Notes: generated from the sequence alone by a model not told the origin. A DNA stretch of 64,000 bases from JAKPAM01 sp047601745 (GCA_047601745.1 JASGIS010000001.1:5580001-5644000), one strand, 5' to 3'; positions 8,636 to 18,369 are shown, counted from the stretch's first letter. Translations and numbers: made by a program.

Positions 8636-9853
8636 TTACTGCTTCAACTGTTCGGACAGCAGCGACAGGATCTTGCTGACCGAGCTGCGATCGGCCTCGG
8701 CCGTCACCTGCTGGCCTTCCCGGCCGAGCACAGTCACCTGCGAGGCATTGGGGCCGGTTTCGGCGACGCGGACTCGGTACTGGCGGCTGGCGGCCGAATC
8801 CTTCTTCGACGACGAGAACCACTTGCTGAAGAAGCCGGCCTTGCCGCTGGCCTTGGCCTCGGCCTCGGGGTCGATGTAGCGCACGTAGTAGACGCCCTGC
8901 GAACGGTCGCGATCCTCGACGGTGAAGCTGCCGCGGTCCAGCGCCAGGCCCACGCGCCGCCACGCCCGGTCGAAGCCTTCGCCGATCTCCAGCCGCGGCG
9001 AATTCGGGTCGTTGATCAGTTGCAGCCCGGCATCGACCGTGGCGGCCGGCGCCGCGGAGGCGACCATCGTCTTCGCGCGGTCCGGCTCGCCGCCGCCGAG
9101 CTTGACGACCAGGCGCCGCAGGAACTCGGCTTCGAGTTCGGGATCGTTCGGCCGGGGCTGCCAGACCGTCGAATCCTTCAGCTCGGTGTTGACGACCTCG
9201 ATCATGCCGCGATGGCTGATGTAGACCTCGGTGCTGCCGTCGGGCCGGCGCTCGAGCCGCGTGCGGAAGCGGTCGCGCTCGCCGGTCGAATACAGGCTGT
9301 CGAAGACGCGCCCCAGCGTGTTGCGGATGAAGTCCTGCGGCAGTTTGGCCCGGTTCTCGGCCCAGTCGGTCTCCATGATGCCGGTGGCCGGATCATCGCG
9401 GTCGACGACGAATCCGGATTCCTGCCAGAACTCCTTGAGCACCGGCCAGAGCTGGTCGGGCGAACGATCGACGACCAGGTAACGGGTCGACCCGTCGCGC
9501 TCGACGCGCACGCCCGCGGCCCCGGGCAGCACACGGGCCTCGCCGGCGCTGGCGACGCGTTCGGTGCGATCGGCCTGGTTGCGCTGGTAGCCGGACAGCG
9601 TGCGCGATTCGGCATCGCGCTCGGGGATCGAGTAGCGCTCGTCGCTGCGAGGATTCGACAGGTCGGGCGGCACTTCGAGATCGACCGACTTCGTCTTCTG
9701 GTTGGCCGACTTGTAGTCGACCTTGGCGCTGTCGGAAATCTTTTGCGGCAGACCGCAGCCGGCCAACGCGGCCGACAGCAGCAGGACCGAACCGCGCCAG
9801 GCGCTTTGCTGCGCGACTGCGGCGATACGGCGAACGGCGGGATCGATGTTCAA
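8636..9853 (-). CDS. bamC: Outer membrane assembly lipoprotein BamC
   Basis: BamC (NlpB) is an accessory lipoprotein of the BAM complex that inserts beta-barrel proteins into the outer membrane. The 405-residue form starting at TTG (9853-9851) has a signal peptide with lipobox LAGC (Cys33), then the unstructured KVDYKSANQKTKSVDLEVPPDL region that binds BamD, then two helix-grip domains (about residues 95-215 and 280-400). The TTG overlaps the dapA stop codon (TTGA), which supports coupling. A start further upstream would bury the lipoprotein signal, so it is rejected. Confidence 0.9.
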   Translation of the reverse strand: MNIDPAVRRIAAVAQQSAWRGSVLLLSAALAGCGLPQKISDSAKVDYKSANQKTKSVDLEVPPDLSNPRSDERYSIPERDAESRTLSGYQRNQADRTERVASAGEARVLPGAAGVRVERDGSTRYLVVDRSPDQLWPVLKEFWQESGFVVDRDDPATGIMETDWAENRAKLPQDFIRNTLGRVFDSLYSTGERDRFRTRLERRPDGSTEVYISHRGMIEVVNTELKDSTVWQPRPNDPELEAEFLRRLVVKLGGGEPDRAKTMVASAAPAATVDAGLQLINDPNSPRLEIGEGFDRAWRRVGLALDRGSFTVEDRDRSQGVYYVRYIDPEAEAKASGKAGFFSKWFSSSKKDSAASRQYRVRVAETGPNASQVTVLGREGQQVTAEADRSSVSKILSLLSEQLKQ

Positions 9854-10728
9854 GCAAGCACTCCGGCGGCGCGCAGCGCGTCGCGTACGATTGAATGATA
9901 GGACTCGGCCAGCGGCGTCATCGGCAGGCGGATACCCGCCGGCATGCGACCCATTTGCGCGAGCGCCCATTTGACGGGAATCGGATTGGCCTCGACGAAC
10001 AGTTTGACGTGCAGCGGCAGCAGTTGCTGGTTGATCCGGCGCGCGCCGACGATGTCGCCCTCCAGAGCCAGCGCGCACATCCGCGCCATCGGTCCGGGCG
10101 CGACGTTGGCGGTCACCGAGATCACGCCGTGCCCGCCCATCGCGATCAGCGCCAGCGCCGAATCATCGTTGCCGCTGTAGACACCGAACTCGGCCGGCAG
10201 TCGCGTCAGCAGTTGCGACACCCGCGGCATGTCGCCGGTCGCATCCTTGAGCCCGATGATGCCCGGCACCTGCGCCAGCCGCAGCAGCGTATCGTCGCCC
10301 AGATCGGCGACCGTGCGGCCGGGCACGTTGTACAGGATGACCGGCAGGTCGACCGCTTCGGCGACCGCGCGGAAATGCCGGTACAGGCCCTCCTGCGTCG
10401 GGCGGTTGTAGTACGGCACGACCTGCAGCGTCGAATGCGCGCCGACCTTGCGCGCGTGTTCGGTCAGCTCGATCGCCTCGCGCGTGGAATTGCCGCCGGT
10501 CCCGGCCACGACGGGCACGCGACCCCGGGCCTGTTCGACCGCGATCCGGATCAGTTCGCCGTGCTCGGCCACGTCGACCGTCGGCGATTCACCGGTCGTG
10601 CCGACGGCGACGATCGCCGCGGTCCCCTCGTCGATGTGCCAATCGATCAGCTTGCGGTAGCTGTCGAGGTCGAGGCTGCCGTCTTCGTGCATCGGCGTGA
10701 CGATCGCCACCATGCTGCCTTTGATCAT
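9850..10728 (-). CDS. dapA: 4-hydroxy-tetrahydrodipicolinate synthase
   Basis: DapA condenses pyruvate with aspartate semialdehyde, the first committed step to lysine and diaminopimelate for peptidoglycan. The protein is 292 residues, exactly the E. coli length when started at MIKGSMVAIVTPM. Schiff-base Lys161 (IIGLKDATGD) and Tyr133 (ILYNVPGRT) are present, as are GTTGES and YYNRP. An ATG six codons upstream exists but is not family-like. It leads bamC by a 4-base overlap. Confidence 0.96.
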   Translation of the reverse strand: MIKGSMVAIVTPMHEDGSLDLDSYRKLIDWHIDEGTAAIVAVGTTGESPTVDVAEHGELIRIAVEQARGRVPVVAGTGGNSTREAIELTEHARKVGAHSTLQVVPYYNRPTQEGLYRHFRAVAEAVDLPVILYNVPGRTVADLGDDTLLRLAQVPGIIGLKDATGDMPRVSQLLTRLPAEFGVYSGNDDSALALIAMGGHGVISVTANVAPGPMARMCALALEGDIVGARRINQQLLPLHVKLFVEANPIPVKWALAQMGRMPAGIRLPMTPLAESYHSIVRDALRAAGVLA

Positions 10729-10760
10729 GTTCGTGCCATCGCGCAATGAAACCGGTCATT

Positions 10761-11381
10761 TTAGCCGAGCGGCGGGTTCAAATCGAAACGGGCCGGATCG
10801 AAAGGTGGGCGCACCGCGCAGACGCGCTGGACGCGGGCCGGCGCCGGGCCGCCGTTGCCCGTGCCGCCGGTCACGCCATCCTCGTAGGCGACGACCGAGA
10901 GCCCGGCGCGCGCGCAGCGCGCGAGCAGTTCGCCGGGCTCGAGCAGGAACGCCGGGCGGGTCGGGCGCCCGTAGCGCGCCTGCCCGTTCGCGAACGTCTC
11001 GTAGACCAGCAGCCCGCCCGCCGCGAGCAGATCGGCCAGCAGCGCGAACCGCGGCCGGTGCAGGTAGCGGGTGACGACGACGGCGTCGAACGCGCGGCGC
11101 GGCAGCGGCCAGCCGCCTCCTTCGAGATCGGCGACGATCGCCCGGTCGGCGGGCAGGCCGGCCTCCCGCCATCGGGCGATCGCGTGCTCGTCGACGTCGA
11201 CGACCCAGGCTTCGGCGCGCAGGCGCCGGTACAGCCCGTCATGGCGGCCGCCGCCGGCGGCGAAGTCGAGCACGCGCCCGCCCGCGGTCATCGCGGCGAG
11301 CCAGCGGCTGACCCAGGCCGACGCGCCGGCATCCGGAGACGGCGGCGCTGAGCCCGATGCAACAGGAGGACTGACGGTCAT
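10761..11381 (-). CDS. Class I SAM-dependent methyltransferase
   Basis: This 206-residue protein has the SAM-binding motif I VLDFAAGGGRHDG (about residue 36), the acidic Asp ending strand 2 (VVDVDEHAI), and FDAVVVTRYLHRP as motif IV. The architecture is that of small TehB/UbiE-like methyltransferases; no substrate can be assigned. The ATG at 11381 is chosen because the upstream 56 in-frame codons are Arg-rich and non-conserved. The gene is upstream of dapA in the same direction with a 32-base gap, and divergent from the GGDEF/EAL gene. Confidence 0.85.
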   Translation of the reverse strand: MTVSPPVASGSAPPSPDAGASAWVSRWLAAMTAGGRVLDFAAGGGRHDGLYRRLRAEAWVVDVDEHAIARWREAGLPADRAIVADLEGGGWPLPRRAFDAVVVTRYLHRPRFALLADLLAAGGLLVYETFANGQARYGRPTRPAFLLEPGELLARCARAGLSVVAYEDGVTGGTGNGGPAPARVQRVCAVRPPFDPARFDLNPPLG

Positions 11382-11503
11382 GCGGCAGTTACGGCCGGTT
11401 ATCTGACGAAGGCGACGCGGTGCGCGGCGGCGAGCCCGCGACGTGGAATGATGGTCGCCGACCGGATCCCGGAGTTTACGGACTTTTGAAGCAGGACCAG
11501 CCT

Positions 11504-14500
11504 TTGGCCGACACCGCAGCCACGACCGATCGCGTCGACGCCGGCCCACCGGGTGGAGCTTCGACGCGGCCGGCGGTCGCGCCCGCCTCGCAGGACACGG
11601 GACCGGACACCGGCTTGCCGGATGCGCTCGCGGACGCGCTGGCCGACGATGCCGACGATGCCGACGACACCGACGAAGCGCGGACGCGGATCGGAGCGCT
11701 GACGGCGCCCGCGCCCGACCGGCGAGCGTCCGAGCAGCCGGGAACGCCGGCGGCGGCGATGGCCGTACCCGTGCTGATCGCGGTGGCGGCGATCGCGCTG
11801 TGGGCGATGGATTCGTCCGCCGGCGCGTGGATCGCGCTGGTCTGGCTGCTGGCGGCCGGCCTGGGCTGGCAGGCCTGGCGGGCGCGTCGCGATCGCGACG
11901 CGTTGCGGGCGGCCCAGGATCGGATCGCGCGCTTCCGGACGTTCCACCTGCGCCGGGAACAGCAGTTCCGCGCCGCGCAGAAGCTGGGCGCGCTCGGCAT
12001 GTGGGAACAGGACCTGGCGACGCAGCGCTTCGAGTGGAGCAACGGCGCGTTCCGGCTGTTCGGCATCGATCCGGCCCAGGGCGCGCCGTCGCTGCAGGGC
12101 TTCCTGATCTGCGTGCACCCGGACGACCAGCGGCGCTGGCGCGACGTGCATCGCCGGGCCGCGACCAGCGGCGGCGAGGTGCGGGTCGAATACCGCTACG
12201 TCCGCAAGGGCGTCGAAACGATCTGGGTGCGCAGCATCGCGCACGCCGAACGCGATGCCGACGGGCAGGTGACGCGGCTGACGGGCATCGTCCAGGACAT
12301 CAGCGGCATTCGCGACATGCAGCAGCAGCTCGCGGCCAGCGAAGCGAAATTCCGCGAACTGACGCAGATGAGTTCGGACTGGATCTGGGAGACCGACCGG
12401 CAGCACCGGATCTCGTACATCTCCGACAGCGTCGACGCGGTGCTGGGCACCTGGGCGCGATCGTCGATCGGCAGGTACCGCCGGGACGGCGCGGCCGATC
12501 TGATGAAGAGCGATTGGGACGCGCACCAGCGCGCGCTGGACAACCGCAAGCCGATCGAGAACTTCGAGTTCTGCATGCTCGACCCCGAGGGCCACGTGTT
12601 CTACATCGCGGTCAGCGGCAGGCCGCTGTTCGACGCGACCGGCGAATTCATCGGCTACCGCGGCATCGGCCGCAACATCACGCACGAGAAGCACCAGCGC
12701 ACGCTGCTCGAGCTGGAAAGCGACGTCGCCCAGATCATGCGCGAGCACGACACGCCCGAACGCGTGATCGACGCGCTGCTGGCGAAGGTCTGCGACACGA
12801 TGAACTGGTCCGGCGGCGTGTACCTGACGCGCAGCGGCAGCACGATCTCGGTGCAGCAGCGCTGGGGTTACCCGGCGCTGATGCAGATGCTCGACGAACT
12901 GCCCGCGCAGATGCAGGTGCTGCCGGCCGGCGCCGAAGCGCTGGCCTGGGAGTCGGGCCGCTCGTCATGGCTGTCCAGCCTGGATCAGCATCCGGCGATG
13001 GTCGAGCGTTACCAGACGCGGCGGATCAGCGCGCGGGCGATGTTCCTCGCGCCGATCCGCGCCGAGGGCGGCGTCGTCATGGGCATGCTGATGTTCTTCA
13101 GCCCGCTCGGCCACCGCGACGAACGCTTCCTGGCCCAGGTCGCCGAGAGCCTGTCGAACACGCTGTCGCTGTACCTGCAGCGGCACGCCGCCGAGCAGCG
13201 GCTGACGCACGCTTCGCTGCACGACGCGCTGACTGGCCTGCCCAATCGCATGTTCCTGACGCACCAGCTCGGCGAATGCCTGAGCGCGGGCCGGCGGTTG
13301 GCGCTGCTGTACGTCGACCTGGACCGCTACAAGATCATCAACGACACGCTCGGCCATTCGGTCGGCGACCAGGTGCTGATCGAGGTCGCGCGGCGTTTCC
13401 GCGACGCGATCGGCCCGGCCGACGTCGCCGGCCGGATCGGCGGCGACGAGTTCATCCTGCTGCTGAACGACGTCGCCGACCGGGATCAGGTCGAGGCCGT
13501 CGCGCGCCGGATCCTCGAAAGCATCGAGAAACCGTTCATCCTCAACGGCCGCCCGCACTTCCTGTCGGCCAGCATCGGCGTCGCGCTCGCGCCGCAGGAC
13601 AGCAACGATCCGAAGCTGCTGATCAAGTGCGCGGACGCGGCGATGTACGAGGTCAAGTCTGCCGGCCGCAACGACGTGCGGTTCTTCGACGGCGGCCAAT
13701 CGGCGGTTCGCGACGAACAACTGCAACTGGCCACCGAACTGCCGCTGGCGCTGCAGCGCGGCGAGGTCGACCTGTATTACCAGCCGATCTTCGCGGTGGG
13801 CGCGCGAACCGTCGTCGGCCTCGAAGCGTTGATCCGCTGGCACCACCCGACGCGCGGCCTGCTGCTGCCGGACAAGTTCCTGCCGCAGGCCGAGCAGAGC
13901 AACCTGATCCGCGAGATCGGCCACTGGACGCTGCGGCGCGCGCTCGACGACCGCAGGCAGTTGGGCATCGATCGCTATCCGGACGTCGCGATCTCGGTCA
14001 ACGTGTCGGCACGCCAGCTCGCCGAGGACAACTTCTCGCCGATGCTGGACGAACTGCTCGCGCAGCGGGCGATCCCGCCGCATCTGCTGCGCCTGGAACT
14101 GACCGAAAGCGCGTTCATCGAATCGCCCGAGCGCACGGTCGCGGTCATCGAGCGGCTGCGACGCAGCGGCGTGCGCGTGATCATCGACAACTTCGGCACC
14201 GGCTACGCGTCGCTCGCGTACCTGAAGAACCTGCCGGTCGACGGCCTGAAGATCGACCGCGTCTTCGTCAAGGACCTGGCGACCGATCGCGGCAACGCGG
14301 CGATCGTGCAGGCGGTGACGACGCTGGCAGCCAAGCTGGGCCTGCAGGCGATGGCCGAGGGCGTCGAATCGGCGGCCGAGGTGCACGCGCTGCGCGACTA
14401 CGAATGCGACCAGATGCAGGGAACGCTGATCACCGAGCCGCTGACGTTCGCGCAACTGTGCGATTTCATGGAGACGCTGCCGCGGCTGCGGCAGCTCCAT

Positions 14501-14524
14501 CAGATGCCCGAACAGGCGCCTTAG
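11504..14524 (+). CDS. PAS-PAS-GAF-GGDEF-EAL cyclic-di-GMP signalling protein
   Basis: This protein of about 1006 residues has an acidic low-complexity N terminus, two membrane helices (around residues 88-130), two PAS domains, a GAF-like domain, then GGDEF (intact GGDEF, about 646-650) and EAL (E774 in LEAL) domains. GGDEF makes and EAL breaks cyclic di-GMP. In the EAL domain the usual DDFGTG is DNFGTG (D895, N896); the second Asp normally helps bind the catalytic metals, so phosphodiesterase activity may be weak. Other EAL residues (NVSARQL, ELTES, KIDR, AEGVE, QG) are kept. A TTG at 11504 with AGGA seven bases ahead is chosen; GTG at 11420 is an alternative. It sits between trpS and dapA on the opposite strand. 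Confidence 0.88.
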   Translation: MADTAATTDRVDAGPPGGASTRPAVAPASQDTGPDTGLPDALADALADDADDADDTDEARTRIGALTAPAPDRRASEQPGTPAAAMAVPVLIAVAAIALWAMDSSAGAWIALVWLLAAGLGWQAWRARRDRDALRAAQDRIARFRTFHLRREQQFRAAQKLGALGMWEQDLATQRFEWSNGAFRLFGIDPAQGAPSLQGFLICVHPDDQRRWRDVHRRAATSGGEVRVEYRYVRKGVETIWVRSIAHAERDADGQVTRLTGIVQDISGIRDMQQQLAASEAKFRELTQMSSDWIWETDRQHRISYISDSVDAVLGTWARSSIGRYRRDGAADLMKSDWDAHQRALDNRKPIENFEFCMLDPEGHVFYIAVSGRPLFDATGEFIGYRGIGRNITHEKHQRTLLELESDVAQIMREHDTPERVIDALLAKVCDTMNWSGGVYLTRSGSTISVQQRWGYPALMQMLDELPAQMQVLPAGAEALAWESGRSSWLSSLDQHPAMVERYQTRRISARAMFLAPIRAEGGVVMGMLMFFSPLGHRDERFLAQVAESLSNTLSLYLQRHAAEQRLTHASLHDALTGLPNRMFLTHQLGECLSAGRRLALLYVDLDRYKIINDTLGHSVGDQVLIEVARRFRDAIGPADVAGRIGGDEFILLLNDVADRDQVEAVARRILESIEKPFILNGRPHFLSASIGVALAPQDSNDPKLLIKCADAAMYEVKSAGRNDVRFFDGGQSAVRDEQLQLATELPLALQRGEVDLYYQPIFAVGARTVVGLEALIRWHHPTRGLLLPDKFLPQAEQSNLIREIGHWTLRRALDDRRQLGIDRYPDVAISVNVSARQLAEDNFSPMLDELLAQRAIPPHLLRLELTESAFIESPERTVAVIERLRRSGVRVIIDNFGTGYASLAYLKNLPVDGLKIDRVFVKDLATDRGNAAIVQAVTTLAAKLGLQAMAEGVESAAEVHALRDYECDQMQGTLITEPLTFAQLCDFMETLPRLRQLHQMPEQAP

Positions 14525-14632
14525 CGTCGGCGGTGCCGGCCGGCCAGGCCAGCCGGCCGGGCCGGGCGAGCGCGCGGCGGCCGAGCACGGCGGCTCGAAG
14601 GCCGTTGGGCGAAAGCCCTTCGTCGCAAACCC

Positions 14633-15835
14633 TCAGGCGAAAGCCAGCCCCATCGCCTCGCGAACGTCGCGCATCGTCTCCTGCGCGAGGCGGCGCGCCT
14701 TCTCGCAGCCGTCGGCCATGATCGCGCGCACCAGCGCCGGATCGTCGAGGTAAGGCTGCGCGCGCTCGCGGAACGCCTGCTGTTCGAGCAGCACTGCATC
14801 GATCACCGGCTGCTTGCATTCGAGGCAGCCGATGCCCGCGCTGCGGCAGTTGGCCTGCACCCACTGGCAGGTCTCGACCGACGAATACACCTGGTGCAGT
14901 TGCCAGACCGGGCAGCGCTCGGGATCGCCGGGGTCGGTGCGGCGCACGCGGGCCGGATCGGTCGGCATCGTGCGGATCTTCTTGTCGACCGAGGCCGGGT
15001 CCTCGCGCATCGCGATCGCGTTGCCGTAGCTCTTGGACATCTTCGCGCCGTCGATGCCCGGCATCCGCGAGGCCTCGGTCAGCAGCGCCTGCGGCTCGGC
15101 CAGGATCAGCTTCGACGAGCCTTCGAGGTAACCGTAGAGCCGCTCGCGATCGCCCATGCTGAGGTTCTGCGCCTCGTCGAGCAGGCTTCGCCCCTGTTCG
15201 AGCGCCTCGTCGTCGCCCTTTTCCTGGTAGCGGGTACGGAATTCGGCGTACAGGCGCGCGCGCTTGCTGCCGAGCTTCTTGACCGCCTCGCGCGCCTTGT
15301 CCTCGAAGCCCGGCTCGCGGCCGAACAGATGGTTGAAGCGGCGCGCGACCTCGCGCGTCAGCTCGACGTGCGGCACCTGGTCCTCGCCGACCGGCACGTA
15401 CGAGGCGCGATAGATCAGGATGTCGGCCGCCTGCAGCAGCGGATAGCCGAGGAATCCGTAGGTCGCCAGGTCACGGTCGGCGAGCTTGTCCTGCTGGTCC
15501 TTGTACGTCGGCACGCGCTCGAGCCAGCCGAGCGGCGTGCACATCGACAGCAGCGTGTGCAGCTCGGCGTGCTCGGGCACGCGCGACTGGATGAACAGGA
15601 TCGTCTGCGCGGGGTCGACGCCGGCTGCCAGCCAGTCGATGACCATCTCCCAGACGCTGGTGCCGATGACCTCGACCGAGTGGTAATGCGTCGTCAGCGC
15701 ATGCCAGTCGGCGACGAAGAACATGCACGGATATTCGCTCTGCAGCCGAACCCAGTTCTTCAGCGCGCCGTGATAGTGGCCGAGATGCAGCGCCCCGGTA
15801 GGGCGCATGCCGGAAACGACGCGGTCGGAAAACAT
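14633..15835 (-). CDS. trpS: Tryptophan--tRNA ligase
   Basis: TrpRS charges tRNA-Trp. The 400-residue protein shows the class I HIGH signature as HLGHYHG (about residue 17) and KMSKS near 285. It is longer than E. coli TrpS (334) because of a central insert (about residues 190-250: ARLYAEFRTRYQEKGDDEALEQ and following), a type of insert I recall in TrpS of some betaproteobacteria. Four Cys near the C terminus (C355, C360, C363 region, CRSAGIGCLECK) may form a metal site. The start MFSDRVVSGMRPTG at 15835 is the family start. Confidence 0.93.
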   Translation of the reverse strand: MFSDRVVSGMRPTGALHLGHYHGALKNWVRLQSEYPCMFFVADWHALTTHYHSVEVIGTSVWEMVIDWLAAGVDPAQTILFIQSRVPEHAELHTLLSMCTPLGWLERVPTYKDQQDKLADRDLATYGFLGYPLLQAADILIYRASYVPVGEDQVPHVELTREVARRFNHLFGREPGFEDKAREAVKKLGSKRARLYAEFRTRYQEKGDDEALEQGRSLLDEAQNLSMGDRERLYGYLEGSSKLILAEPQALLTEASRMPGIDGAKMSKSYGNAIAMREDPASVDKKIRTMPTDPARVRRTDPGDPERCPVWQLHQVYSSVETCQWVQANCRSAGIGCLECKQPVIDAVLLEQQAFRERAQPYLDDPALVRAIMADGCEKARRLAQETMRDVREAMGLAFA

Positions 15836-15867
15836 GGTGTGCGGATTGTAGTGGCAATCACCCGTTC

Positions 15868-16494
15868 TCAGGACAGCGGCATGCCGGCGATCGGCCCGCA
15901 GCCCTCGCGCACCAGCACCGCCTCGTCCCCGGTCAGATCGATGACCGTCGTGAAATCGAAGCCCTGCCCGCCCGCGTCGACGACCAGCTCGACGCGCTTG
16001 TCCAGCGCATCGACGACCTCGTCGGCTTCGTGCAGCGGCTGGTCCGCGCCCGGCATCACCAGCGAGCAGCACAGCAGCGGCTCGCCCAGCGCCTCGAGCA
16101 GCCCGAGAACGATCCGGTGGTCGGGCACGCGCAGGCCGATCGTCTTGCGGCTCGGGTGCCACAGGCGCCGCGGCACGCTCTTGGTCGCGTTCAGGATGAA
16201 CGTGTAGGCGCCCGGCGTCCATTCACGCAGGAAACGGTACTGCCGGTTGTCGACCCGCGCGAACTGCGCGAGTTCGGACAGGTCGCGGCACATCAGCGTC
16301 AGCAGATGCTTGTCGTCGAGCTGGCGGATCGCCCGCATCCGGTCGACCGCCTCGCGTTGCGAGACGTCGCAGGCCAGCACGTAGCAGGCGTCGGTCGGCA
16401 TCGCCACCAGGCCACCCTCGCGGATCATCTGCGCGGCCTGCCGCAGCAGCCGCGGTTGCGGATCCTTCGGATGCATTTCGAAACGCAGCGTCAT
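15868..16494 (-). CDS. yciO: YciO, Sua5/YrdC-family protein
   Basis: The 208-residue protein matches E. coli YciO in length and motifs: YVLACDVSQREAVDRM, then RQLDDKHLLTLMCRDLSEL and PGAYTFILNATKSVPRR. The fold is that of TsaC/Sua5, which makes threonylcarbamoyl-adenylate for tRNA t6A modification. YciO itself is not the main t6A enzyme in E. coli. It lies 18 bases downstream of rnm, consistent with an rnm-yciO-trpS transcription unit. Confidence 0.9.
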   Translation of the reverse strand: MTLRFEMHPKDPQPRLLRQAAQMIREGGLVAMPTDACYVLACDVSQREAVDRMRAIRQLDDKHLLTLMCRDLSELAQFARVDNRQYRFLREWTPGAYTFILNATKSVPRRLWHPSRKTIGLRVPDHRIVLGLLEALGEPLLCCSLVMPGADQPLHEADEVVDALDKRVELVVDAGGQGFDFTTVIDLTGDEAVLVREGCGPIAGMPLS

Positions 16495-16512
16495 CGCCTG
16501 TCCCGTCGCGCG

Positions 16513-17358
16513 TCAGATCCAGTCGGACCAGATCGGATCGAGCCCCGGCGGCAGCGGCTCGACGCTGCCCAGTTCGGCGTGGCTGACTCCCGGACCGTGG
16601 TAGTCGGACCCGCGCGACGCGCGGAAGCCGAACTCGCGCGCCCGCGCCGCGTAGATCGCGTAGTGATGCGGCTTGTGGCTGCCGCTGACGACCTCGATGC
16701 CCTCGCCGCCCAGGTCCTTGAACTCGGACAGGAACGCGTGCATCGCCGTATCGTCGAGCGCATAGCGGCCCGGATGCGCGACGACCGCGCGCCCGCCCGC
16801 GCCGCGGATCCAGCCGACCGCGTCGGACAGCCGCGCCCAGCGGTGCTCGACGAAGCCCGGCCGGCCCTCGGACAGGTAGCGATCGAACACCTCGGCGATG
16901 TCCTTGCAATGGCCGCTGTCGACCAGGTAGCGAGCGAAATGCGTGCGCGAGATCAGGTCGGGGTTCTCGACGTACTTGCGCGCGCCCTCGAAGACGCCGG
17001 GGATGCCGACGCGCGCCAGCCGCTCGCCCATCTCGACGGCGCGCGCGTAGCGGCCGTTGCGGGTGCGTGCCAGGCCGGCGATCAGCGTCGGATCGGCCGG
17101 ATCGAAATTGAGGCCGACGATGTGGATCGTCTCGTCGGCCCACGTGACCGAGATCTCGACGCCCGGAATGAAGGGCATGCCCAGGTCGCCGGCCGCGCGG
17201 GCCGCCTCGGCGATGCCGCCGACCTCGTCGTGGTCGGTCAGCGCCCACAGTTGCACGCCGTTCGCGTGCGCGCGGGCAGCGACCTCGGCCGGCGCCAGCA
17301 GTCCGTCCGACACGTACGAATGGCAGTGGAGATCCGCGTTGATGGTTTCTGCTTTCAC
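16513..17358 (-). CDS. rnm: PHP-domain 5'-3' exoribonuclease RNase AM
   Basis: The 281-residue protein has the PHP metal motifs NADLHCHSYVSDG (H11, H13, D18), TDHD, a Glu in PGVEI, VVAHPG and GSDYHGPG. E. coli Rnm (YciV) trims the 5' ends of ribosomal RNAs and removes nucleotides from short RNAs. The start is GTG at 17358, overlapping the TGA of the upstream hydrolase by 4 bases (GTGA). Upstream of yciO, as is common in proteobacteria. Confidence 0.9.
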   Translation of the reverse strand: MKAETINADLHCHSYVSDGLLAPAEVAARAHANGVQLWALTDHDEVGGIAEAARAAGDLGMPFIPGVEISVTWADETIHIVGLNFDPADPTLIAGLARTRNGRYARAVEMGERLARVGIPGVFEGARKYVENPDLISRTHFARYLVDSGHCKDIAEVFDRYLSEGRPGFVEHRWARLSDAVGWIRGAGGRAVVAHPGRYALDDTAMHAFLSEFKDLGGEGIEVVSGSHKPHHYAIYAARAREFGFRASRGSDYHGPGVSHAELGSVEPLPPGLDPIWSDWI

Positions 17359-18305
17359 GTCAGGAATCCTTCGATCAGCTTGGCCAGCGCCTCGGGCTGG
17401 TCATGGTGCATCATGTGGCCGGCGCCGGCCAGCGTCGCGCGGGTCAGGTCCCTGTAGGCGGTCAGTCGCTGCCGATATTCGTCGGTCTTGACGAAATGAT
17501 GCCACTCGTTCAAGTGCTCGCTGAGCACGAACAGCACCGGCGCCGTGATCGCCCGCCAGCAGGCCAGCACCTCGTCGACGCGGTACAGGATCGGATTGAC
17601 CAGCTTGTGCGCCGGGTCGCCGAGCAGTTCGTAGCGTTGGCCGCCGCCGGGCTGCGGCACCGCGCGGCACCAGTGCGGCGCGAGGAACGCCGCATAATCG
17701 GCCCGCAGCCGCGGATTGTTCTTCATCAGCCGCGCCGCCACCGCGTCGACGTCCGGATAGTCGGCCAGGCGCGGCGGCGTTTTCAGCTCGTCGAGCCATT
17801 GCGCGAGCCGGTTCGGCGCCTGCTCGTCCGCGGTGCGCGGCAGGCCGACGCCTTCGAGGTTGACCAGCTTGCGCACGCGATGCGGCCGCGCGCCCGAATA
17901 CTGCGTGGCGACGTTGCCCCCCATGCTGTGGCCGACCAGCAGGACCGGCTGTCCGGCCGAGTAATGGTCGAGCAGCGCGTCCAGGTCGCCGACGTAGTCG
18001 GGCAGCCAGTAGCAGGTGCCCGGCGCCTGCCGGGCCGGCCAGTCGGTCAGGCCGAAACCGCGCCAGTCCGGCGCGACGATCCGCCAGTGCGCGGGCAGAT
18101 GGTCGACGAGGAACTGGAACGAGGCCGAGACGTCCATCCAGCCGTGCAGCATGAACACGGTCGGCACGTCGGTGGCCGGAGCTGCCGCGGCTGACGGGGC
18201 CGCCGGATCGGGATCCCAGATCCGGACGTGATAACGCAGGCCCCGCACCGGGACGAACTCCTGGCGACTGAGGCGTCGCGGTGCATAGCGGTGGTCCTGG
18301 CTCAC
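17355..18305 (-). CDS. Alpha/beta hydrolase
   Basis: The 316-residue protein has the alpha/beta-hydrolase landmarks: oxyanion strand FMLHGWMD, nucleophile elbow VGHSMGGNVA (Ser), a late acid, and His in AGAGHMMHHDQP. No signal peptide, so cytoplasmic; substrate unknown. The GTG at 18305 is preferred because GGGAGGGGAG stands 6-7 bases ahead; the ATG at 18371 would overlap the divergent nuclease start. The stop overlaps the rnm start. Confidence 0.85.
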   Translation of the reverse strand: MSQDHRYAPRRLSRQEFVPVRGLRYHVRIWDPDPAAPSAAAAPATDVPTVFMLHGWMDVSASFQFLVDHLPAHWRIVAPDWRGFGLTDWPARQAPGTCYWLPDYVGDLDALLDHYSAGQPVLLVGHSMGGNVATQYSGARPHRVRKLVNLEGVGLPRTADEQAPNRLAQWLDELKTPPRLADYPDVDAVAARLMKNNPRLRADYAAFLAPHWCRAVPQPGGGQRYELLGDPAHKLVNPILYRVDEVLACWRAITAPVLFVLSEHLNEWHHFVKTDEYRQRLTAYRDLTRATLAGAGHMMHHDQPEALAKLIEGFLT

Positions 18306-18369
18306 GTTAAACTCCCCTCCCTTTCCTTTTCGCGGTTCTCTCGCGATCACCGTTCGAGCACTCCCGGTC

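Noticed and set aside
12965..14500. A 511-codon frame antisense to the GGDEF/EAL gene
   Set aside because: No domain, composition of a shadow frame; the plus strand is clearly coding.
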